From assembly GCF_004000945.1 (NCBI RefSeq), contig NZ_BIMF01000017.1, forward strand, positions 1-64,000: a stretch of DNA of 64,000 bases. The letters are read 5' to 3'. The stretch comes from Paenibacillus lautus NBRC 15380. Its GTDB lineage: Bacteria; Bacillota; Bacilli; Paenibacillales; Paenibacillaceae. Positions 23,115 to 31,016 of this stretch are shown here, piece after piece. Within the stretch, counting starts at the first letter, position 1. Each line of letters begins with the position of its first letter. The notes below the pieces were generated by a model that saw only the letters and a list, made by a program, of their open reading frames with translations, did not search any database and was not told the origin of the DNA. The translations under genes were made by a program, and so were the position numbers.

Positions 23115-24833
23115 TTAGTTCTTCGGAAGCTGGAACGAGCTCTTCAGAGAGACCACGCGGTTAAATACCGGACGTCCTGGCTGCGAATACTTCGAGTCGA
23201 CGTTGAAATATCCGTGGCGGAAGAACTGGAACTTGTCCTGCGGTGCAGCATCCTTCATATTCGGTTCCACGAATCCTTGCACGATTTGCAGCGAGTTCGG
23301 ATTGATGTCGTCCAGGAAGGACTTCTCGGCAGTTGCTTCTTCCGCTTCGCCTGCAACCTCCTGCACCAATTCGGCTTCTTCCTCTTCGTCCTTGAACAGC
23401 GGTTCGAACAGGCGGAATTCGGCAGGCACGGCCTGCGTGGCCTCCACCCAGTGAATCGTTCCTTTCACCTTGCGTCCGGTAAAGCCACTCCCGCTCTTCG
23501 TCTCCGGATCATACGTGCAGTGGATCTCGACGACCTTGCCGTTCTCGTCTTTGATCACGTCATTGCACTTGATGAAATACGCATGCTTCAAACGCACCTC
23601 ATTGCCCGGGAACAAGCGGAAATATTTGCTCGGAGGATCTTCCATAAAATCCTCTTGCTCAATATAGATCTCACGCGAGAACGGAATCTGGCGAATCCCC
23701 ATCTCCGGATTCTCCGTGTTGTTCTCGGCGTCCAGCCATTCGATCTGACCTTCAGGGTAATTCGTAATGACCACCTTCAGCGGGTCCAGCACAGCCATCG
23801 TACGCGGGGCCTTCAGCTTCAGGTCCTCACGGATAAAGTGTTCCATTACTTGGCGGTCCACCGTGCCGTACGCCTTCGAAATTCCTGTCTCAAACACGAA
23901 GTTGCGAATGGCTTCAGGCGTATACCCCAGTCGGCGAAGTCCGGAGATCGTTGGCATGCGCGGATCATCCCAGCCGTCCACAACATTCTCGTCTACGAGC
24001 TGCTTCAGTTTGCGTTTGCTCGTAACCGTCTGCGCCACGTTGAGACGCCCGAATTCATACTGATGCGGCGTGCTGTCCATCTCGCATTCCGCCACGACCC
24101 AATCATAGAATGGGCGCTGATCTTCAAACTCCAGGGAGCACAGGGAATGCGTAACCCCTTCAATGGCATCCTCCAGCGGATGGGCAAAAGCGTACATCGG
24201 ATAAATGCACCACTTGTCGCCTGTATTGTGATGATGCGCGTGAGAGATACGGTAGATGACCGGATCCCGCAAATTGATATTCGGCGAAGCCATATCGATC
24301 TTGGCGCGGAGCACGCGTTCGCCGTTGGCGAATTCCCCTTTGCGCATCCGCTCGAACAGATCCAGATTTTCTTCCACGCTGCGATCCCGGTACGGACTAT
24401 TTTGCCCAGGCTCGGTCAGGGTTCCGCGCGTTTCGCGGATTTGGTCGGCGGATTGGTCATCCACGTAAGCTTTCCCTTTCTTAATCAGCAGCACCGCACG
24501 GTTGTACATCTCTTCAAAATAATCGGACGCGTACCGCAGCTCTTCCCAATCGAATCCGAGCCACTTCACGTCCTCCTTGATGGAGTTCACATACTCAATG
24601 TCTTCCTTCACCGGGTTCGTATCATCGAACCGCAAGTGCGTCCGTCCGCCGAATTCATCGGCCAGCGTGAAATTGATCCATATGGCCTTGGCATGTCCAA
24701 TATGCAAATAGCCGTTCGGTTCCGGCGGAAAGCGGGTAACGATTTCCTTAACTTTACCGGACTTCAGGTCTTCGGTAATAACATTTTTTATGAAATTGGA
24801 GGGGGTGCCCCGATGGTTCTCCACGTTGATCAA
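23115..24833 (-). CDS. glnS: Glutaminyl-tRNA synthetase
   Basis: Charges tRNA-Gln directly with glutamine. The 572-residue class I enzyme has the HIGH motif in FPPEPNGYLHIGHAKAI (about residues 36-52), the RFDDTNP block, the KMSKS-equivalent TSKRKLKQLV, the LRRLGYTPEAIRNF helix and the C-terminal beta-barrel anticodon domains (VVITNYPEGQIEWLDAE, HAYFIKCNDVI). A Glu-rich insertion (DEEEEAELVQEVAGEAEEAT, about residues 492-511) interrupts the C-terminal barrel. Many Firmicutes, including Bacillus, lack this enzyme and use Glu-tRNA amidation, so this is a notable marker of the lineage. Monocistronic by appearance. Confidence 0.96.
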   Translation of the reverse strand: MINVENHRGTPSNFIKNVITEDLKSGKVKEIVTRFPPEPNGYLHIGHAKAIWINFTLADEFGGRTHLRFDDTNPVKEDIEYVNSIKEDVKWLGFDWEELRYASDYFEEMYNRAVLLIKKGKAYVDDQSADQIRETRGTLTEPGQNSPYRDRSVEENLDLFERMRKGEFANGERVLRAKIDMASPNINLRDPVIYRISHAHHHNTGDKWCIYPMYAFAHPLEDAIEGVTHSLCSLEFEDQRPFYDWVVAECEMDSTPHQYEFGRLNVAQTVTSKRKLKQLVDENVVDGWDDPRMPTISGLRRLGYTPEAIRNFVFETGISKAYGTVDRQVMEHFIREDLKLKAPRTMAVLDPLKVVITNYPEGQIEWLDAENNTENPEMGIRQIPFSREIYIEQEDFMEDPPSKYFRLFPGNEVRLKHAYFIKCNDVIKDENGKVVEIHCTYDPETKSGSGFTGRKVKGTIHWVEATQAVPAEFRLFEPLFKDEEEEAELVQEVAGEAEEATAEKSFLDDINPNSLQIVQGFVEPNMKDAAPQDKFQFFRHGYFNVDSKYSQPGRPVFNRVVSLKSSFQLPKN

Positions 24834-25067
24834 CCTTTCGTCCTGTAATTTCTGTCTATCTCCTGTATAAACGTGTTTCCCTTAAATATACCTGTAATGC
24901 CGCGATTGTTCAAGGAATTCGGCACTTCCGTGCCGCAAGCTGCCGACTTGGGATGAGGATTCCGACAAGCAGCCCGCTCCCTGCATTAAACCTGCGCGCA
25001 GAGAATCCTTCTACAGCCGAAAATGCCGGTGAAAATCGTTTTGACGGGGGCTTTTCAATAGGGTAGC

Positions 25068-25364
25068 ATGGAGAGAAAAACAGCGATGGAAGGAGGCCTG
25101 CAATCTCTTATGAAACCTAGTAAATTCCCCAAGGAACAACGCGAACAGCTGATTGAACTGGTTCAGGAATACTTTGAAACGGAGCGCGGCGAAACCCTCG
25201 GCCATCTGGCAGCAGAAGGGGTTCTTGATTTTTTCATGGAAACCTTAGGGCCGCATCTGTACAATCAAGCGCTCAGCGACTGCAGAACGGTTGTCAATCA
25301 GCGTATGATTTCCATTGAAGAAGATATTTACGCATTGGAGCAAAAAGTGAAGCGGACACGTTAA
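25068..25364 (+). CDS. DUF2164-family protein
   Basis: Small acidic/basic helical protein of up to 98 residues, function unknown. The DUF2164 signature is clear: FPKEQREQLIELVQEYFETE, ERGETLGHLAAEGVLDFF and LGPHLYNQALSDCRTVVNQR. The start is unsettled: ATG 25068, ATG 25086 (GGAGAG 10 nt upstream) or ATG 25110 (GGAGG 13 nt upstream). The conserved part begins after the third, so the true protein may have 84 residues. The acetyltransferase gene follows 41 nt downstream with its own AAAGGAG site, so the two may be co-transcribed. Confidence 0.8.
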   Translation: MERKTAMEGGLQSLMKPSKFPKEQREQLIELVQEYFETERGETLGHLAAEGVLDFFMETLGPHLYNQALSDCRTVVNQRMISIEEDIYALEQKVKRTR

Positions 25365-25405
25365 AGCTACATACACTTCACGATGGAGAACAAAGGAGAT
25401 ACCGT

Positions 25406-25954
25406 ATGTTTGGATACACTTTAGATGACCATGTTGAATTGCGCCCGCTTGCCATCGAGCATGCACGGGCGATGTTCGAAATTACCGATCGGTCCCGGGA
25501 CCGTCTTCGCAAGTGGCTTCCGTGGGTGGATGCTGTTACCGAGGTCAACGATACCGTCAATTATATCAAAGGCGCCATGAAGCAAGCGGCTGAGACCGGC
25601 GGCTTTTCGGCTGGCATCTGGGTTCGCGAGGAGCTGGCGGGCACCATCTCGTTTCATGAGATTGATTGGAACAACCGCTCGGTCAGCATCGGATATTGGC
25701 TGGATCAGCATTTTACGGGGCAAGGCCTGATGACAAGCGCATGCCGGGCGTTCACCGATCACGCGCTGATGCGAATGGGCCTGAACCGGGTGGAGATTCG
25801 CTGTGCAACGGCTAACCATCGCAGCCGGGCCATTCCGGAACGGCTGGGGTTTGTCCTGGAGGGAGTCATAAGGGAAGCCGAGAAGCTCCCCCAAGGCTAT
25901 GTCAACCATGCGGTCTACGGCATGATTCAGAGCGAATGGAAGCGGATGAGGTAA
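25406..25954 (+). CDS. GNAT acetyltransferase, RimJ/RimL-like
   Basis: Acetyl-CoA-dependent N-acetyltransferase of 182 residues related to RimL/RimJ ribosomal-protein acetyltransferases. The GNAT fold is visible: ELRPLAIEHARAMFEI (beta1-alpha1), the RLRKWLPWVD segment typical of the RimL branch, SIGYWLDQHFTGQGLMTSA (acetyl-CoA loop region), LNRVEIRCATANHRSRAIPE and RLGFVLEGVIREAEKLPQGY. ATG 25406 has AAAGGAGATACCGT upstream. The substrate cannot be told from sequence; ribosomal S5/S18/L12-type N-termini or small molecules are the family options. Confidence 0.88.
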   Translation: MFGYTLDDHVELRPLAIEHARAMFEITDRSRDRLRKWLPWVDAVTEVNDTVNYIKGAMKQAAETGGFSAGIWVREELAGTISFHEIDWNNRSVSIGYWLDQHFTGQGLMTSACRAFTDHALMRMGLNRVEIRCATANHRSRAIPERLGFVLEGVIREAEKLPQGYVNHAVYGMIQSEWKRMR

Positions 25955-26081
25955 TGCGCGATAACGTTCTAAGAACGTCCATCGGCGCTTTTTCGCAGAA
26001 CACAGGCCGCACTTAAAAGGATGTTTTTCCTGCAATTATTGAAATTGTTCGGCTTCACTTAGCACTAGAATCCCAACAAAA

Positions 26082-26123
26082 TCGGCTTGTATCCTACGAT
26101 CAGGATGCAAGCCGGTTTTTGTT
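26082..26123 (+). terminator. Intrinsic terminator after the RimL-like gene
   Basis: CGGCTTGTATCCT pairs with AGGATGCAAGCCG, followed by GTTTTTG. On the other strand the stem is followed by ATTTTG, so it may also end the converging MOSC gene. Confidence 0.82.
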
Positions 26124-26185
26124 GTCTGTATATGTTCTAGGACGTAGGATAACCTTGGCTAAGTGCTTGGCTGGGAGCCCGCGTC

Positions 26186-26845
26186 TCACTCCTGATGGTC
26201 CCGCAGGGTCTCCAGCCATTTGCCGAATTGCGCCTTCAGGCTGGCTGACAGCGCATCGATCTCCAGCATGCGGGACAACCCGCGTTCATCCTTCCTCCCA
26301 TCCTTCATCATTCGAAGCACGTCCAGCACCGTGATGCCGGAAGCATGGGACTCAAGCTGAGCGACCACGGAATCGGCACGGACGTCCCCTTCCTCCAGGA
26401 CTCGAAAGTAAAACCCGCTGTATCCCGTATTCAATACTCTTGCCGGCATGTCTTTAACGCCATGCTTTTGCGACAGCTTAAAGCAGGGATATCGAGGCTG
26501 GCTGACCTGCACCACCGCGTCGCCTATCCGGTATACATCCCCGATGCAAACCTGATCCTCCACCATCCCCCGCAGCGTCAGGTTTTCGCCAAATGCAGCA
26601 TACTCCATCTGTTTGCCCAAGGACTGTTCCCAATAGGGATAATGCTCAGAAGGATACGCGCACACCGCCTTATCCACGCCGCCGTGATTGACGAGATCGG
26701 CCTGACCATCCCCTTCGAAATTCAACGCACTTAGGAATAAGGGGCCTTCCACAGGCTGCTTATAAATTCCCGTAGACAGGTCCTTTCCCTGATAATCAAC
26801 CGTTACAGGCTTTCCCACATTCAGCGATACAATGCCCATGGTCAT
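26186..26845 (-). CDS. MOSC-domain protein, YiiM-like
   Basis: Protein of 219 residues with a MOSC domain, the C-terminal fold of molybdenum cofactor sulfurases and of the YcbX/YiiM proteins that detoxify N-hydroxylated compounds. Visible family features are GDGQADLVNHGGVDKAVCAY, the GENLTLRGMVEDQVCIGD block and the conserved cysteine C121 in QPRYPCFKLS, equivalent to the Mo-ligand cysteine. The YiiM-type C-terminal helical part follows. I start it at ATG 26845, with GGAGG 9 nt upstream; an upstream opening to 26917 lacks a site. It is a predicted Moco-binding protein near moaA, mobA and the TorD gene. Confidence 0.88.
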   Translation of the reverse strand: MTMGIVSLNVGKPVTVDYQGKDLSTGIYKQPVEGPLFLSALNFEGDGQADLVNHGGVDKAVCAYPSEHYPYWEQSLGKQMEYAAFGENLTLRGMVEDQVCIGDVYRIGDAVVQVSQPRYPCFKLSQKHGVKDMPARVLNTGYSGFYFRVLEEGDVRADSVVAQLESHASGITVLDVLRMMKDGRKDERGLSRMLEIDALSASLKAQFGKWLETLRDHQE

Positions 26846-26926
26846 GGAAAATAACCTCCGCCTTCTTTTCTTTTCATCTACTATATTCAATAGCGTGTAC
26901 CCTTGTCCAGAAGCCATTTAAGCCAC

Positions 26927-26960
26927 GAAAAAAACAGCCCGGCAAGCTGCCGGACTGTTC
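26927..26960 (-). terminator. Intrinsic terminator of the second GNAT gene
   Basis: Minus-strand AACAGTCCGG and CCGGGCTGTT enclose an 8-nt loop and are followed by TTTTTCG. It separates the acetyltransferase from the MOSC gene. Confidence 0.88.
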
Positions 26961-27018
26961 AACCCTATGACTCCTCTCTGCCGCACGTTAACCGGCCTAG
27001 AGGGGTATCATGATGTGA

Positions 27019-27516
27019 TCATGATAAGAAGCAGCACATTAAGATATCATCGACGTAACGTCCATCCACGTAAAACTCCTGAATCAGCCTGCCCTCTTCC
27101 TGAAACCCGCAGTTCCTGTAAAAAGAGAAGGCGCCCGGATTGCTGGACAGCACCCGCAGCCTCAGCTTCGAAATGCCTTCCACGCGCGCCATATCCTTCA
27201 CGGCTTCGATCAGCCGCTGCCCGATGCCCTGCCGTTGATAGGCAGGGTGAACCGCGATGTTCATCTCCAGCACGTGACGATTACTGTGAAGGCTTGTGGG
27301 CGACCGGAATCCGATGTAACCGCACAATTCTCCCTCACGCAGCGCCACGAGCTGTGTGCCTGGCGGACAATGCAGAAGATACTGATCTCTTGAGGTCCAC
27401 TCCAATGGGGCAGGGGCCGTATTGCGATCCCATACCAGTTCGTCGAGTTCCATGAGTGCAGCAGCATCCTTCATCTCGGAGAACCGGATGGTCAATGTCT
27501 CTTGACGGGTCTTCAT
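27019..27516 (-). CDS. GNAT acetyltransferase
   Basis: GNAT-fold N-acetyltransferase of 165 residues, substrate unknown. Core motifs: TIRFSEMKDAAALMELDELVW at the N-terminus, ELCGYIGFRSP (beta4), the acetyl-CoA loop region VHPAYQRQGIGQRLIEAVKD with the Q/R-x-x-G-x-G/A pattern, and LRVLSSNPGAFSFYRNCGFQEEG at the end. I start it at ATG 27516 because GAGGG lies 6 nt upstream; ATG 27522 abuts the site. It stands alone between the carbohydrate locus and a terminator. The QEEGRLIQEFYVDGRYVDD ending resembles aminoacyl/phosphinothricin-type GNATs only weakly. Confidence 0.87.
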   Translation of the reverse strand: MKTRQETLTIRFSEMKDAAALMELDELVWDRNTAPAPLEWTSRDQYLLHCPPGTQLVALREGELCGYIGFRSPTSLHSNRHVLEMNIAVHPAYQRQGIGQRLIEAVKDMARVEGISKLRLRVLSSNPGAFSFYRNCGFQEEGRLIQEFYVDGRYVDDILMCCFLS

Positions 27517-27598
27517 CGCCATCCCTCGCTTTGATAACCATTCTCTCTATTATATCAGACCGGTTTGCTTCTTGCAGACGAGTTTCACGGGTTAGGAA

Positions 27599-30500
27599 TT
27601 ATTGTTCATGAATAGAGGCGTAAATATCCACGACACAGCCGGTGTCGCCCTCTCCGGCCAATCGTTTGAAATCCGCACCCGCAATACGAACGCCGCCTGC
27701 GCGGTAGCGGTTCCAGATGGCAACCGCTGCTACATCCTGCCCGTTAATGGTGATACGAGTCCGCTCGGCGCGATCCATGTGATAAATGAACGTTACCGCT
27801 ATCCCCGCATAGTTGAATTGGAATTCCAGGCCATCCAGCGTCTTCGGCAGGACCGGATCGATCACCAGGTCTCCTCCCGCTTCGCGAATGCCAAGCGCAT
27901 TGGAGATCAGCTGGTTCATGTAGATCCCCGGACCGCTGGAATAAATCCGCCAGCCGCCTTTGACAGGCACGCGTCCGCTTCGCAGCGCATCAAACGATTC
28001 CTGCGCTTCATAGCGCGTGTTGAACTTCCCGTCCGAGCTGCTGAAATACGCATTGCTCTGACGCAGTTCCGCATTCGGCACAACCTCGGTAATGCCGATC
28101 GGGTTGATGCGCTCCAGCCCGCTCCAAACCTCGCTGCTCTTGCCGAGCTTTGCCATCGCCTCTACATAACGGATGTGCGCATGCACATATTGAAGGCCAA
28201 CCTCCCGGCCAAAATTCGCCGCCTGCTCCGCCCGCTTAAAGTGCGTGCTGACGCCGCCGGCATATACGGCCGGGCGGTTCATCAATCTTACACCGTCCGG
28301 ACAGAACAGCTGCTCACGGATAACTTCATAATGGCTTGCTGCCTGCTCCGGCGTCAGCAGCTCGCTGATCATGCTGCGCGTCATCGGAAGCAGCCTGTAC
28401 TGGATTCCCGTTTCCTCATCGGACGGATGCAGCAGGAATCTGCTTTGCTCCTTGCTCTCCATATAGACAAAGCCCGGAATGACTTCGGAGTTTAAGATAT
28501 ACGTATTGAAATCCCGCTGAATTCCTTCCGCGAGTTCCCCCATGGCATCGGACATCACTTGGTCCACACCCTCCATAACGCGGGAGAACTGGTTCAGGGT
28601 CTGATAGGTCAAAGCCACCGTCCAGCTGCTGACCATGAACTGCTTCAGCTGCGCGTTAGCCGGCTGAAGCGTATCATCCCAGTCCCCGTCTCCATATGAA
28701 GAAAGATAGGTGTCATGCAGGAAATGATTTTGAATATAGGCCATTTGCTTCTTCACATGCTCAAGCACGGTGTACGTCTGCTCCGTAAAATCAAAGCTGT
28801 GTTTTCTTGTGTAAGGAACAACAGACTCCAATATGCTGTAATCATGCGTGACGGCCAAGTAATCGCCCAGCACCTTAAGCGGCCATACGATAATATCGCC
28901 GTGGCTCTCTTCCTGCTGAATATGAGCATATTGATCAAACATGAACCACTGCGGCCAATTTCCGTCATCCTCATACTGGTGGGAATACACTTCAAGCAGG
29001 ATCTCGCGTACCTGCTCGTATTTATGCGTTGCCATGAAATATTCAACAGGCCCTTGGCATACATCGCGCGTTCCCCACGCCGCGCCGCCGTATTGTTCCA
29101 GGCCGTGCGGTACCGAATAGTGAACGAGCATGTTATGCGTATACCACCAGGCCAGCGCATTTACCTTGAACAAGCCGTCTTCCTGCCCATTCTGCCGGCT
29201 CAGATGGAACCCGTTCATGACGGACGCATAGAATGAGCGGTAGCTTGCAATTTCTTCATCGGCTTCCCGCGCCGCTAGCGGAGCGCTCGCTGCATCAAGG
29301 CTGCCTTGTACCGTCATGGTCCATTCCGTACTCTCGCCAAGCTCAAGTACCGTTAGGGAGGCACTGCCGGGCGCGATATGGCTTGCCAGACAAGTTTCGT
29401 CCTTAACCTGCATATCGGCTCCCGTCACGCCAAGACGATAATGCAGTTCCTTGTACACGGAAGCGCTGAGCGATGCCGAATCGGCACGGAAAGTCAGGAT
29501 GCCGTCTTCCTGAACCATATGATATGGCACTTCATATTCGTTGACATCCATCGTGATCTGCATGGTGACCAGATAACGATAAGCCCTTCCGCTCTCGGAT
29601 CGGACTTGAAGCGTAACCTCCGGAGCCGCGGCAGACGTGAAATTGGTGATGATCAGCATGTCGCTTTCGGTCTTATAGTACCACCGTACATAGTTAAATC
29701 CGATCTCGAACACGGACGGCATCGTCAGGAGGCGATACTCCCCGTCCATCTCGACATAAATCCGCTGTCCGGATGTCTTAGGCACGTTCAGTGCATTTCG
29801 CGCATGACTCATCATTTTGTTAAAGTTCGTGTTCCCCGTCACCAGCTGGGAATTAAACACGCCGTACATGTAAGAGGTTGTCGTAATGACAGGACTGCCC
29901 AGCTTCACATTGTTGCCGCTCATCAAGATATGGCCGTGCGGACGCTCTACGCGGAGCTCCTTCTCCTTCATGACGATATGCTCATAAGTATCCGTGAAGA
30001 ACGAGAGCAGTTCTTCCCCGTCACGCTCCTCTTGGCGGCGTAAAGGGTACAAAGCGTTCAGCTCGTCTTCCGTCAGCGGCAATGTGCGCAAAGGCTCCCC
30101 GAAGCGTTCGGATCGCTCGATCCGAGGCAGCGAATTGCTCGTCTCCGTCAAGCGGCGCGCTTCAACCTGCTGCCATGCAGCCTGAAGCTCATCCTGGAAT
30201 TCAAGCGTTGTGACTGCATCCGGATGATTCTCCTTAAACAGGCCGTAAAATACCAACCGTGCCGTGCCATTCAGCGTTACGCGAGGGGACTGCAGGGCGG
30301 TATAGGCAAACTCATATTGATATACCTCATTCGGCAGGCTCTCCTTGGATAAAGCCTCAGCCTGGTTCGTCTCTTTATAAGAAAGACCAAAGAACTGAAA
30401 GCCATCCGTTGCATATCCCACGGCAGAAGTCAGCGCTCCCTGTTGAAGATAAGGGAATACGCCTCCCTGCGGCTGATTTTGACGGGAGCACACGACATAC

Positions 30501-30985
30501 CCCAGATCTTCCTTCTGGAACACAGCATGGTCGATGTATTGGGACAGATAGGCTTCATTGTTTCGAACGGCGCCCGGATGGGCGATCCCGATATCCTGCC
30601 CATACACGACGTCGGCTTGAATTCCTTCCCCCCGGAGCTCGACGTCCCAGAACCATGCGCCGGTATCCGTTGGGGTAAACAGAACCTTATAATCTACTCC
30701 CTTGACGCTGCCTTCCCATATCAACCGGTTATCCACATGAGTGACCACGCTGTTGGAGTGTACCCCGAGCATAGGAACGGCCTCGATGCCGATTTCGGTA
30801 TGGATTCTCAGAAATAAATTGTTGAGGGCGCCATCAATCGAATTGGAGAGCAGCTGATTGATCATCGTCGTGCCGTAAGTGGCTTGATAAAGATCACCGC
30901 TAGGCAAAAAGGAAAACGTCAATTCTCCCGCCTGGAGTACAACTTTTGCATCGTTCATTACATGATTGGCTGTCACAAGTTTCAC
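27599..30985 (-). CDS. GH94-type glycoside phosphorylase, probable 1,2-beta-oligoglucan phosphorylase
   Basis: Very large (1,128-residue) inverting phosphorylase. It would split a beta-gluco-oligosaccharide with phosphate to give glucose 1-phosphate in the cytoplasm. Features: an N-terminal beta-sandwich region (MINQLLSNSIDGALNNLFLR, VVYGQDIGIAHPGAVRNNEA, VVCSRQNQPQGGVFPYLQQG) and a C-terminal (alpha/alpha)6 barrel with GGAAWGTRDVCQGPVEYFMA, whose Asp is the likely general acid, and the GDGDWDDTLQP loop. The size exceeds cellobiose phosphorylases (about 800) and matches 1,2-beta-oligoglucan phosphorylases; GH149 beta-1,3-oligoglucan phosphorylases are a size-matched alternative. No signal peptide. 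It follows the GH3 gene by 31 nt. The gene order resembles the Listeria innocua sophoro-oligosaccharide locus (family knowledge), which drives the specific call. Confidence 0.72.
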   Translation of the reverse strand: MKLVTANHVMNDAKVVLQAGELTFSFLPSGDLYQATYGTTMINQLLSNSIDGALNNLFLRIHTEIGIEAVPMLGVHSNSVVTHVDNRLIWEGSVKGVDYKVLFTPTDTGAWFWDVELRGEGIQADVVYGQDIGIAHPGAVRNNEAYLSQYIDHAVFQKEDLGYVVCSRQNQPQGGVFPYLQQGALTSAVGYATDGFQFFGLSYKETNQAEALSKESLPNEVYQYEFAYTALQSPRVTLNGTARLVFYGLFKENHPDAVTTLEFQDELQAAWQQVEARRLTETSNSLPRIERSERFGEPLRTLPLTEDELNALYPLRRQEERDGEELLSFFTDTYEHIVMKEKELRVERPHGHILMSGNNVKLGSPVITTTSYMYGVFNSQLVTGNTNFNKMMSHARNALNVPKTSGQRIYVEMDGEYRLLTMPSVFEIGFNYVRWYYKTESDMLIITNFTSAAAPEVTLQVRSESGRAYRYLVTMQITMDVNEYEVPYHMVQEDGILTFRADSASLSASVYKELHYRLGVTGADMQVKDETCLASHIAPGSASLTVLELGESTEWTMTVQGSLDAASAPLAAREADEEIASYRSFYASVMNGFHLSRQNGQEDGLFKVNALAWWYTHNMLVHYSVPHGLEQYGGAAWGTRDVCQGPVEYFMATHKYEQVREILLEVYSHQYEDDGNWPQWFMFDQYAHIQQEESHGDIIVWPLKVLGDYLAVTHDYSILESVVPYTRKHSFDFTEQTYTVLEHVKKQMAYIQNHFLHDTYLSSYGDGDWDDTLQPANAQLKQFMVSSWTVALTYQTLNQFSRVMEGVDQVMSDAMGELAEGIQRDFNTYILNSEVIPGFVYMESKEQSRFLLHPSDEETGIQYRLLPMTRSMISELLTPEQAASHYEVIREQLFCPDGVRLMNRPAVYAGGVSTHFKRAEQAANFGREVGLQYVHAHIRYVEAMAKLGKSSEVWSGLERINPIGITEVVPNAELRQSNAYFSSSDGKFNTRYEAQESFDALRSGRVPVKGGWRIYSSGPGIYMNQLISNALGIREAGGDLVIDPVLPKTLDGLEFQFNYAGIAVTFIYHMDRAERTRITINGQDVAAVAIWNRYRAGGVRIAGADFKRLAGEGDTGCVVDIYASIHEQ

Positions 30986-31016
30986 TTCCTATTCTGCATA
31001 AATGATGTTAGTCGTG

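Noticed and set aside
23214..24848. Plus-strand open frame of over 500 codons antisense to glnS
   Set aside because: Its translation shows no family pattern and the opposite strand encodes an unmistakable GlnRS. The openness follows from codon bias.
28715..29236. Additional gene antisense to the GH94-type phosphorylase
   Set aside because: Antisense frame inside a continuous, motif-rich coding region.
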